A stretch of 64,000 nt of DNA from assembly GCA_031280955.1 (NCBI GenBank), contig JAITGA010000001.1:53036-117035 (forward strand), given 5' to 3'. This document shows, in pieces, positions 34,958-43,307 of this stretch; position 1 is the stretch's first letter, and each line of letters starts with the position of its first letter. This DNA comes from Lachnospiraceae bacterium (GTDB lineage Bacteria; Bacillota; Clostridia; Lachnospirales; Lachnospiraceae). Both the position numbers and the translations under genes were made by a program. The notes beneath the pieces are model-generated. The model was given only the letters and a program-made list of their open reading frames with translations. It searched no databases and was not told the origin of the DNA.

Positions 34958-35425
34958 ATGGGAAAAGACCAGAAAACCAAAATACTCTTCATCTGTCACG
35001 GTAATATCTGTCGCTCGCCGATGGCAGAGTTTGTGATGAAAGATATGGTGGCAAAAGCAGGGATAGGAGAGCATTACTTCATCGCCTCAGCGGCGACGAG
35101 TACTGAGGAACTCGGTAATCCTGTTTATCCGGGAACAAGGAAGCGGCTTGCCAAGGAGGGCATCAGCGTTGCCGGGAAGACGGGGATACAGATTAGACGT
35201 TCCGACTATGAAGAGTATGATTTCTTGATAGGTATGGACACTCGTAATATCAACAATATGATGCGGGTGTTTGGCAGTGACCCTGAGGAGAAAGTGCAGC
35301 GGCTTCTTGATTACACCGATTCGCCTGCTGATATTGCCGACCCGTGGTACACAGGCGATTTTGACACCACCTACGATGATGTGGTAGCAGGTTGTACGGC
35401 ATTGCTCAAATTGATAGAGGGTTAA
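34958..35425 (+). CDS. Low-molecular-weight protein-tyrosine phosphatase
   Basis: A 155-residue cytosolic phosphatase. The active-site loop is CHGNICRSP (residues about 14-22, Cys and Arg six apart, the CX5R signature), and the general acid Asp is in DPWYTGDFD near the C-terminus. Such enzymes dephosphorylate tyrosine or arginine residues; the Ile in the loop (GNIC) is the residue type found in the tyrosine-specific group, where Thr marks the arginine-specific one. The last 24 codons are the first unit of a four-copy 81-bp tandem repeat that runs on past the stop codon. Confidence 0.92.
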   Translation: MGKDQKTKILFICHGNICRSPMAEFVMKDMVAKAGIGEHYFIASAATSTEELGNPVYPGTRKRLAKEGISVAGKTGIQIRRSDYEEYDFLIGMDTRNINNMMRVFGSDPEEKVQRLLDYTDSPADIADPWYTGDFDTTYDDVVAGCTALLKLIEG

Positions 35426-35671
35426 ACTAATCGCCGCGATTTCGATGTAACCTACGATGATGTGGTAGCAGGTTGTACAGCGTTGTTTAAATTGATAGAG
35501 GGTTAAACTAATCGCTGCGATTTCAATACAACCTACGATGATGTGATAGCGGGTTGTACAGCGTTACTCAAATTGATAGAGGGTTAAACTAATCGCTGCG
35601 ATTTCGATGTAACTTACGATGATGTGATAGCAGGTTGTACGGCGTTGCTTAACTTCATAAATAACAGCTAA
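35355..35671. repeat. Four tandem 81-bp copies of the phosphatase gene 3' end
   Basis: GCGAT starts units at 35355, 35436, 35517 and 35598. Each unit encodes DFD.TYDDV.AGCTALL and, in the same frame, a stop codon (GGTTAA in units 1-3; unit 4 ends in AACAGCTAA). Unit 1 is the real C-terminus. The copies differ mainly at third codon positions or by similar residues (Val/Ile, Leu/Phe). Confidence 0.9.
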
Positions 35672-35683
35672 GTTGAGGAATAT

Positions 35684-36385
35684 ATGAAGATTACTTATAT
35701 CGGACACAGCGGATTCTTGGTGGAGTTGCCTGAACTCTATCTATTATTTGATTATACAAAGGGACAAATCCCGGAGATTGCTCGGGACAAAAACTTACTG
35801 GTTTTCGTAAGCCATGCTCACGGCGACCATTACAACGAAAAAATATGGGAACTTGCAAATACCCATCTCCATGTCAGTTACATCCTCTCTGATGATATCT
35901 GTGAGCATATCCCGCCATCACCACACAGCTATCAGATTCACTTAGTGAGTGCCGGACAGACTTATCAAATTGGTACTGATGTTTCCATCCAAACCGTTTT
36001 CTCAACCGATGAGGGAGTTGCTTTTGTGGTAAAACATGGGATTTACTCTGTCTTTCATGCCGGCGACCTCAATCTCTGGACTTGGACAGAAGATGAGGAA
36101 GCGATAAATCAAGATCGTTTGCGCCGCTTCATGCTGGCGATGGCAGAAATCGCGGACAGCGATTTCGATGTTGCCTTTTTCCCCATTGACCCCAGACAAG
36201 AAAGTGCCTGTGGTGATGGTATGACCCTCTTTTTGCAAGCGGTAAAAGCCAAATATGTCTATCCGATGCACTTTTGGGATGATTACTCGGTAATTAGCGC
36301 ATATCGAACGAAAAATCCCCAATATCGAGACTGTATTATCGAGATAGAACATGAGGGACAGGGGTTTTTTAACTACATTGACTAA
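35684..36385 (+). CDS. Metallo-beta-lactamase-fold hydrolase
   Basis: A 233-residue protein of the UlaG-like branch of the metallo-beta-lactamase superfamily. It opens with ITYIGHSGFLVE, a pattern common to this branch. The metal-binding SHAHGDHYN is at residues about 43-51. A further His is in FHAGDLNLW (near residue 126) and another in YPMHFWDDY (near residue 194). The substrate is unknown; family members act on lactones, nucleotides or phosphodiesters. It begins 13 bp after the last repeat unit of the phosphatase and ends about 37 bp before ispG. Confidence 0.85.
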   Translation: MKITYIGHSGFLVELPELYLLFDYTKGQIPEIARDKNLLVFVSHAHGDHYNEKIWELANTHLHVSYILSDDICEHIPPSPHSYQIHLVSAGQTYQIGTDVSIQTVFSTDEGVAFVVKHGIYSVFHAGDLNLWTWTEDEEAINQDRLRRFMLAMAEIADSDFDVAFFPIDPRQESACGDGMTLFLQAVKAKYVYPMHFWDDYSVISAYRTKNPQYRDCIIEIEHEGQGFFNYID

Positions 36386-36421
36386 TTCGGTCAATGCAAA
36401 ACATGACTAAAGCGAGGACTA

Positions 36422-37486
36422 ATGCACAGAAACCAAACCCGAAAAATCCGCATCGGTGACAAGTATATTGGCGGCGGTTCATCGATTTTGATTCAGTCGA
36501 TGACCAATACGAAAACTGAAGATATCACAGCGACCGTGACGCAAATCCATGCCCTGGAAGCTGTGGGTTGCGACATTGTCCGTGTGGCAGTACCGACTTT
36601 GGCTGCGGCGGCTGCTGTTAGCGAAATCAAAAAGAGGATAGGCATCCCGCTAGTGGGTGATGTTCATTTTGACCATCGCTTGGCGATAGCTGCCATCAGA
36701 AACGGTGTTGATAAAATCCGTATCAACCCTGGTAATATCGGCGACAACGACTCGTTGACCAAAGTAGTCAATGAAGCAAAAAGCCATAACATTCCGATTC
36801 GAGTTGGTGTCAACAGCGGGTCTTTGGAAGCAGAAATACTGGCAAAACACGGTGGTGTCACTGCCGAGGGTCTGATCGAGAGCGCCCTCGCCAAAGTATG
36901 CCTGATTGAAGCTCGCGATTATAGAAATATCGTCATCGCTATCAAATCCTCTGACGTGTTGCTATGCAGGGATGTCTATTTGAAAATAGCTTCAATGACT
37001 GATTATCCGCTTCATGTCGGGATAACTGAGGCGGGTGGGTTGTTGAACGGCTCAATCAAATCAGCAATTGCTTTTTCGATGATACTGGGTGCAGGTATCG
37101 GTGATACGGTTCGTGTTTCTTTGACTGATGATCCCGTCGCAGAAATCAAGGTGGCACAAACCATTTTGCGCAGTCTCGGTCTTTTCGATGGCGGGATAGA
37201 GGTGATTTCCTGTCCGACTTGCGGGCGTACCCGGATAGATTTGATAAAACTGGTCGGTGAAGTGGAAGCGATGATAGCTGAACTACCATCCACTACTGCC
37301 ATCACGGTAGCAGTGATGGGCTGTGTCGTCAACGGACCCGGTGAAGCGCGGGAAGCTGATCTTGGCATCGTCGGTGGTGATGGTGTTGGTTTGGTGTTCA
37401 AAAAAGGTGAAATAATCCGCAAAGTGAAAGAAGACGAGCTTCTAGCCGCTTTGCGGGAAGAAATACTCAACTGGAGAAAAAACTGA
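36422..37486 (+). CDS. ispG: 4-hydroxy-3-methylbut-2-enyl-diphosphate synthase
   Basis: This iron-sulfur enzyme (354 aa) makes HMBPP from the cyclic diphosphate in the methylerythritol phosphate route to isoprenoids. The TIM-barrel part has IQSMTNTKTEDI, GDVHFDHRLAIAAI and KIRINPGNIG. The [4Fe-4S] ligands are the two Cys in CPTCGRT (near residues 263-266) and Cys in MGCVVNGPGEA (near residue 298), followed by the Glu ligand region. The size fits the bacterial two-domain form. Its last base overlaps the first base of polC (TGATG), so the two genes are coupled. Confidence 0.95.
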   Translation: MHRNQTRKIRIGDKYIGGGSSILIQSMTNTKTEDITATVTQIHALEAVGCDIVRVAVPTLAAAAAVSEIKKRIGIPLVGDVHFDHRLAIAAIRNGVDKIRINPGNIGDNDSLTKVVNEAKSHNIPIRVGVNSGSLEAEILAKHGGVTAEGLIESALAKVCLIEARDYRNIVIAIKSSDVLLCRDVYLKIASMTDYPLHVGITEAGGLLNGSIKSAIAFSMILGAGIGDTVRVSLTDDPVAEIKVAQTILRSLGLFDGGIEVISCPTCGRTRIDLIKLVGEVEAMIAELPSTTAITVAVMGCVVNGPGEAREADLGIVGGDGVGLVFKKGEIIRKVKEDELLAALREEILNWRKN

Positions 37487-40400
37487 TGTCATTTTCATTT
37501 CGTGAGGCATTTCCCACTCTAGTTTTAAGTGAAGCCTTAGAAAAGGCTTTTTCGCAGACTCTGATTACCAAAATCACGACTACCAGTGAGCATGATATCC
37601 TTCGTATCCATGTTGCCGTTGAGAGCTTGTTGGACAAATCAAGTGTCAATAGCATCAAGGTGGAGATCAAAAATCAGCTTTTCCCGCAAAAGGAGATGAG
37701 TATCGAGATAATTGAGCTGATAAATAATCATATCGGTGAGGATGGTGGATTGGCAAAGATTAACGATGAGGCGTATCCTTCTTCTGCGAGTTCAAAAACA
37801 AAATCGCGAGTTAAGAGCGCACAGAGCACGTCCGCAATGACGAAGAAAGCCTCTCATCCCGATATCATCTATGGACGTGATTTCAATGATGGTGAGATGA
37901 CGGCGATTGCCGATATCGAGGGGGAAATGGGGACTCTTTTTGTCCGTGGCAAGATTATCTTCCTTGATACTCGGGCGATTAAGAATGAGAAAACCATCAT
38001 TACTATCAACGTGACCGACTTCACCGACACGATTAAGATTAAGCTCTTCGTAGATAGCAGTCAGGCAAATGAATTAAAAGAAAAATTAAGTATCGGCAGG
38101 TTCGTCAAAATCAAAGGCACGGTTCGTCATGACAAGTTCGATGACGAAATATCTATTGGTTCTGTTCATGGTATCAAAAAAACTACCGATTTTTCCCATA
38201 TCCGTACTGATACGGCGGCGAGGAAGCGGGTAGAGCTTCATTGTCATACGAAAATGAGTGATATGGATGGTGTCGCTGATGTTTCCGCACTAATTGAGCG
38301 GGCTTTTGCTTGGGGACACGGAGCGATTGCGATTACTGACCACGGTGTCGCTCATGCTTTCCCTGAGGCAGGGCAGACATGGCGGCGAATCAAGGGAAAA
38401 GATGATTATGACGAAACCACGCAAAGTGCCGCCGACTCGTTCAAGGTCATCTACGGTGTCGAGGCATATCTGATTGATGAATCAGTTGATAGCGAAGCTG
38501 ATACAGGCAATAATGAAACCAACAGCACCGCTTCCGCTACCGACAAAGTCAAGCAACCCCCCTACCATATCATCATCTTGGCGGCGACCGAAACCGGGCG
38601 GGTTAATCTCTATGCCTTGATATCCGCATCACACCTTGATCATTTCTCGAAACGTCCTTGTGTTCCCCGATCCTTGCTGACTCGTTTCCGTGAGGGACTT
38701 ATAATTGGTGCTGCTTGTGAGGCAGGAGAGCTTTTTCAGGCGTTTGTAACTGATAAACCCGCTTCACAACTTGCCGAGATTGCTTCTTTTTATGATTATT
38801 TGGAGATTCAACCTGTCGCTAACAACGCTTTTATGCAAAAATCGGACAAATTCCCTGCCATCAACTCAGCAGATGACCTCAGGGAGATAAACCGCCGCAT
38901 CGTTGCATTGGGGGACGAACTGGGCAAAGTGGTTGCCGCTACCGGCGATGTTCATTTCCTCGACCCTGAGGATGAGGTATACCGCCGTATCATCATGGCA
39001 GGGAATGGTTATGCTGATGCCGATGAGCAAGCCCCGCTCTATTTACGCACGACAGAGGAAATGTTGGCAGAGTTTGCCTATCTGGGAGAAGAGACGGCAC
39101 AACGGGTTGTCGTTGACAGCACCAATCAAATTGCCGCTATGATTGACATGCTTGTCCCGCTTCGTCCTGATAAATGTCCGCCGCATATCGAAAACAGCGA
39201 TAATGAGCTGCGACGGATTTGTTATCAAAATGCCCATCGCCTATATGGTGAACCTTTGCCGGAGGTAGCTGCGCTTCGTTTGGAAAAAGAGTTAGATTCA
39301 ATTATCGGCAATGGCTTTGCGGCAATGTATATCATCGCCCAAAAACTGGTGTCACAGTCGGTTACTGACGGTTATCTCGTCGGCAGTCGCGGTTCGGTCG
39401 GTTCATCATTTGTCGCCACGATGGCAGGGATTACCGAGGTCAATCCTCTGCGCCCGCATTATTATTGCCGTGATTGTCACTTTAGTGACTTTGACCCGAT
39501 AGAAGTAGAAGAGTATACCATCCGCTCAGGTTTTGACTTACCGCCTAAGGATTGCCCGATTTGCGGGATTTCCTTGGGAAAAGACGGTTTTGATATCCCA
39601 TTTGAGACCTTTTTGGGTTTTGAGGGGGACAAAGAACCGGATATTGATCTCAACTTCTCCGGTGAATATCAAGGACGGGCACACAAGTTAATCGAGGAAA
39701 TATTTTCCGAGGGTGAGACTTACCGTGCGGGTACGATTTCCACCCTCGCTGAGAAGACTGCCTTTGGTTATGTAAAAAAATACTATGACGAGCGGGGTAT
39801 AGTGAAACGCCGCTGTGAAATTGAACGGATTGTCAGCGGTCTGACCGGTATTCGCAAGAGTACGGGGCAACACCCCGGTGGCATTATCCTCTTACCACAA
39901 GGGGAAAACATCAACTCCTTCACCCCCGTCCAGCGACCTGCCAATGACAGCAAAAGCGAGATAGTCACCACTCACTTTGACTATCATTCATTGGAACATA
40001 ATCTCATGAAACTAGATATCCTCGGTCATGACGACCCCACAATGCTCAGGATGCTCCATGACCTAACTGGCATCGACCCGGTTACGATTCCTTTCCGTGA
40101 TGAAAAAGTGATGTCGCTCTTTCTTTCCACCGAGGCAATGGGAATCACCCCCGAACAAATAGGGGGATACCGACTGGGAGTGCTTGGTTTGCCTGAGTTT
40201 GGTACGGACTTTGTTATCCAAATGCTGGAAGATACCCGCCCCCAAACTTTCTTTGACCTCATCTGCATCTCAGGTCTGTCACACGGAACGGATGTCTGGC
40301 TTGGCAATGCCCAACGGCTTATCAAAGAGGGAAAGGCGACGATATCCACCGTTATCAGTACTCGTGACGATATTATGACTTATCTGATTGGCAAGGGGCT

Positions 40401-41079
40401 TGATAGTGCCCTATCTTTTAATATCACTGAGAGTGTGCGGCGGGGGCGAGGGCTTACCAAGGAATGGGAAAAATCAATGCGTCTCGCTGATGTACCTGAA
40501 TGGTATATCTCCTCATGCAAAAAAATCAAGTATATGTTCCCCAAAGCCCATGCGGCGGCTTATGTAATGATGGCATGGCGAATCGCTTATTATAAGGTAT
40601 ACCATCCCTTGGCTTATTACACCGCCTTCTTTTCCATTCGTGCTTCGGATTTCGATTATCAGACGATGTGTTGCGGCATAGAGCGATTGGAGCAGGAGAT
40701 AGCCACCCATACTGCCAGAGAAACAGGAGGGAAGCTGACGGCCAAGGAGCAAGGAAGCCTGCGTGATTTACGGGTGGTGCAGGAGATGTACGCTCGGGGG
40801 ATATCGTTTACCGCTATTGATATATATCAAGCAAAGAGCCATGACTTTCAAATCAAAGATGGCAAAATCATGGCAGCCCTGTCAAGTATCGAGGGCATGG
40901 GTGACAAGGCGGCGCAGGCGGTGGAAACAGCGTCAAAAGCAGGGGTATATCTTTCCCGTGAGGATTTCCGGGAACGGACGAAGGTAAACAAGACGGTTCA
41001 TGATTTATTGGAGCATTTGGGTTTGCTTAACGGTTTGCCTGTTTCTAACCAGATGTCCTTGTTTGACGTTTTTGGCTAG
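37486..41079 (+). CDS. polC: DNA polymerase III alpha subunit PolC, exonuclease domain absent
   Basis: The replicative polymerase of Gram-positive bacteria, 1197 aa here. The order is: N-terminal domain, a Ser/Lys-rich linker (about 100-125), OB fold (about 140-230), PHP domain from His252 (HCHTKMSDMDG), then directly the rest of PHP and the C-family polymerase core. PolC zinc cysteines appear in CRDC and CPIC, the catalytic aspartates are Asp719, Asp721 (EPDIDLNFSG) and Asp844 (KLDILGHDD). In typical PolC a DnaQ-like proofreading exonuclease of about 170 residues sits inside PHP. Here that site (residues about 330-357) holds only a Ser/Thr/Asn/Asp-rich linker and there is no FDxET motif. Length, about 1430 in normal PolC, fits this loss. 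Confidence 0.93.
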   Translation: MSFSFREAFPTLVLSEALEKAFSQTLITKITTTSEHDILRIHVAVESLLDKSSVNSIKVEIKNQLFPQKEMSIEIIELINNHIGEDGGLAKINDEAYPSSASSKTKSRVKSAQSTSAMTKKASHPDIIYGRDFNDGEMTAIADIEGEMGTLFVRGKIIFLDTRAIKNEKTIITINVTDFTDTIKIKLFVDSSQANELKEKLSIGRFVKIKGTVRHDKFDDEISIGSVHGIKKTTDFSHIRTDTAARKRVELHCHTKMSDMDGVADVSALIERAFAWGHGAIAITDHGVAHAFPEAGQTWRRIKGKDDYDETTQSAADSFKVIYGVEAYLIDESVDSEADTGNNETNSTASATDKVKQPPYHIIILAATETGRVNLYALISASHLDHFSKRPCVPRSLLTRFREGLIIGAACEAGELFQAFVTDKPASQLAEIASFYDYLEIQPVANNAFMQKSDKFPAINSADDLREINRRIVALGDELGKVVAATGDVHFLDPEDEVYRRIIMAGNGYADADEQAPLYLRTTEEMLAEFAYLGEETAQRVVVDSTNQIAAMIDMLVPLRPDKCPPHIENSDNELRRICYQNAHRLYGEPLPEVAALRLEKELDSIIGNGFAAMYIIAQKLVSQSVTDGYLVGSRGSVGSSFVATMAGITEVNPLRPHYYCRDCHFSDFDPIEVEEYTIRSGFDLPPKDCPICGISLGKDGFDIPFETFLGFEGDKEPDIDLNFSGEYQGRAHKLIEEIFSEGETYRAGTISTLAEKTAFGYVKKYYDERGIVKRRCEIERIVSGLTGIRKSTGQHPGGIILLPQGENINSFTPVQRPANDSKSEIVTTHFDYHSLEHNLMKLDILGHDDPTMLRMLHDLTGIDPVTIPFRDEKVMSLFLSTEAMGITPEQIGGYRLGVLGLPEFGTDFVIQMLEDTRPQTFFDLICISGLSHGTDVWLGNAQRLIKEGKATISTVISTRDDIMTYLIGKGLDSALSFNITESVRRGRGLTKEWEKSMRLADVPEWYISSCKKIKYMFPKAHAAAYVMMAWRIAYYKVYHPLAYYTAFFSIRASDFDYQTMCCGIERLEQEIATHTARETGGKLTAKEQGSLRDLRVVQEMYARGISFTAIDIYQAKSHDFQIKDGKIMAALSSIEGMGDKAAQAVETASKAGVYLSREDFRERTKVNKTVHDLLEHLGLLNGLPVSNQMSLFDVFG

Positions 41080-41105
41080 AAAATTGCGTATGAAAGGTTC
41101 ATGTT

Positions 41106-42896
41106 TTGGCTAATTGGACGATAAGTGCGGTACGGGAAGACTTTGACGAGATTGCCAATGAGTTTGCGATTTCGCCGATAACAGCACGTTTACTGGTAAA
41201 TCGTAATATCCGCAGTCAAGAGGAAATCACCTCATATCTCAACGGTACGCTTGCTGATTTGGCTGACCCTTTCCTGTTAAAGGGATTGACTGATGCGGTC
41301 AAGATACTGGAGGGCAAAATCGCCGCCAATGCCAAGATACGCATTATCGGTGATTATGATGCCGATGGTATCTGTGCTACGGCGATACTTTTCAAGGGAC
41401 TTACGACTCTCGGTGTTCAGGTGGATACGGTGATTCCCGACCGCATCAAGGATGGTTACGGAATCAATATCGACTTGATAAATAATGCCGCCGCCGCGGG
41501 AATTGATACCATCATCACCTGTGACAACGGTATCGCCGCTGTCGCTGAGATAGCTCTGGCACGGCAATTGGGACTGACGGTGATAGTTACTGATCATCAT
41601 GAGCCACCTGACGAACTGCCCACTGCCTGTGCCATCATCGACCCGCACCAAACTGACTGCCTTTATCCGTTTAAGGCTATCTGCGGGGCAACCGTGGCAC
41701 TTAGGCTGATTGAGGGACTTTTCTGCCATCTAAAAACACCGCTTTCACCTATTTTATATGATGAACTCGTCTTATTGGCAGCGATTGCTACTGTCTGTGA
41801 CGTGATGGAGTTATGCGGGGAAAATCGGATATTGGTCAAACACTGCTTGAAAGAGCTTGGTAAATGTCAAAATATAGGTCTCAAAGCACTAATCAATGCG
41901 ACAGGAATAGGCGACAAAAAACTGACTGCCTATCATATTGGTTTCGTCATCGGCCCTGCCATCAATGCTACCGGGAGGATTGACTGCGCCAACCGTTCAC
42001 TTTCTCTGCTGCTGACAAGCGATAATGACGAGGCGGTACAGATTGCGGCATCGTTGGTGGCGATAAATGAAGAACGAAAGCTGATGACGAGTCAAAGAGT
42101 CACCGAAGCGATGCAAATAGTAGAGGCGATGGAATTAGACAAAGTAATCGTTATCTATCTGCCTGACTGTCACGAAAGTCTGGCGGGGATTATCGCCGGG
42201 CGTATCCGTGAACACTATCATCGCCCTATTTTTGTCCTGACTGACAGCGAGGATGGGGTCAAGGGTTCGGGGCGGGGAATGGATGCCTATCATATGTTTG
42301 ATGAGCTTAGCCGGGTAAAAAATTTGTTTATCAAATTCGGTGGTCACAAACTGGCGGCAGGACTGACGATGGCAAAAGAAAACGTAGAAACATTCCGTCA
42401 TCTAATCAACGAAAACGCTGTTTTGACAGCAGATGACTTCGTCGAAAAGGTAAAAATAGACATTGCCCTGCCTTTTGGCTTTGCCACCTTGGATTTGGTA
42501 AAAGAATTTGCCCTCTTGGAGCCTTTCGGGGTAGGCAATCGCAAACCGCTTTTTGCACAAAAGGGCGTAACGTTTCTGGCAGGGCAGGAGATGGGGACAA
42601 GCGGGCGGGCTGCCAGATATACGGTTGCCGATAGTGATGGACATAGGCATGAGTTGGTATATTTTGGTGATATCGCCACGTTTAATGCTTATCTTGATGA
42701 GGCTTTTTCACCTGAGCTAAGGAAGAATCTTTATCAAAAGGACATAGCTACGAGAAATAACCGCTCAGGGTCAGATACCATAATCGAAAAAAATAACGTT
42801 TACCAATCTATTATTCTCAATGTCACTTATCAGCCGGAAATCAATCATTATAAGGAACGAGTGCGGGTACAGCTGATAATGCAGCATTATTGTTAG
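41106..42896 (+). CDS. recJ: Single-stranded-DNA-specific exonuclease RecJ
   Basis: RecJ (596 aa) degrades single-stranded DNA 5' to 3' in recombination and mismatch repair. The DHH-family motifs are present: IIGDYDADGICA (near residue 80), CDNGIA, VTDHHEPP (near residue 161), and GRIDCANRS. The DHHA1 domain has KGSGRGMDAYHMF and KFGGHKLAAGLTM, and a C-terminal OB-like region follows. The start is TTG 41106, eight bp behind AAAGG; no ATG lies in that frame nearby. It is 26 bp after polC, so probably in the same operon. Confidence 0.93.
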   Translation: MANWTISAVREDFDEIANEFAISPITARLLVNRNIRSQEEITSYLNGTLADLADPFLLKGLTDAVKILEGKIAANAKIRIIGDYDADGICATAILFKGLTTLGVQVDTVIPDRIKDGYGINIDLINNAAAAGIDTIITCDNGIAAVAEIALARQLGLTVIVTDHHEPPDELPTACAIIDPHQTDCLYPFKAICGATVALRLIEGLFCHLKTPLSPILYDELVLLAAIATVCDVMELCGENRILVKHCLKELGKCQNIGLKALINATGIGDKKLTAYHIGFVIGPAINATGRIDCANRSLSLLLTSDNDEAVQIAASLVAINEERKLMTSQRVTEAMQIVEAMELDKVIVIYLPDCHESLAGIIAGRIREHYHRPIFVLTDSEDGVKGSGRGMDAYHMFDELSRVKNLFIKFGGHKLAAGLTMAKENVETFRHLINENAVLTADDFVEKVKIDIALPFGFATLDLVKEFALLEPFGVGNRKPLFAQKGVTFLAGQEMGTSGRAARYTVADSDGHRHELVYFGDIATFNAYLDEAFSPELRKNLYQKDIATRNNRSGSDTIIEKNNVYQSIILNVTYQPEINHYKERVRVQLIMQHYC

Positions 42897-43100
42897 GTCG
42901 CTTATGGATTTCAAGTTATCTAACAAGCATTTATTTATGACGCTAACCTCATTATTATCCTAGGTATAGGGACTAATTTATAGATATTCGAACATAAAAC
43001 AGATGGGAAATATAGAACGAGATGCCATGGAATCATTAAAGAGATATCATTGGACTTAATGAAAAACTCTCTAGAATTGCTTTCCGAAAAAAATTTCGAA

Positions 43101-43128
43101 AAATTTATCTAATAAATTTCTTTTTTTC
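43101..43128 (+). terminator. AT-rich hairpin with T-run after recJ
   Basis: AAATTTA-TCTAA-TAAATTT followed by CTTTTTTT. It ends three bases before the -35 box of the lyase promoter. The preceding 200 bp after recJ hold no gene. Confidence 0.5.
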
Positions 43129-43130
43129 TA

Positions 43131-43159
43131 TTGACAGGCTAAAATATATCGTGTACAAT
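43131..43159 (+). promoter_or_regulatory. Promoter of the beta-eliminating lyase gene
   Basis: TTGACA and TACAAT with a 17-bp spacer, a near-consensus sigma-A promoter. The resulting leader is about 140 nt. Confidence 0.75.
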
Positions 43160-43203
43160 TACTTTATCGCTTTAGCGCAGCAAAGCATTAAAGCAGAAGT
43201 ATG

Positions 43204-43256
43204 TTGCTCCATCAATGGAAATATACGCAGAGATTGTCGTAATTTCCCCGGAGCAA
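43204..43256 (+). promoter_or_regulatory. Structured 5' leader of the lyase gene
   Basis: TTGCTCC (43204) pairs with GGAGCAA (43250), and inside it GGAAAT pairs with ATTTCC, leaving a 19-nt apical loop. A second hairpin, GCTTTA/TAAAGC, lies upstream at about 43170-43196. No known riboswitch class was recognised. Confidence 0.45.
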
Positions 43257-43307
43257 TAGGAACTTTTACCACACACCAGCCATCAAACATCTGGAAGGAG
43301 AGACATC

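Noticed and set aside
35355..35671. CRISPR-like look of the 81-bp repeats
   Set aside because: Whole units are alike, with no unique spacers, and unit 1 is the coding end of the phosphatase gene.
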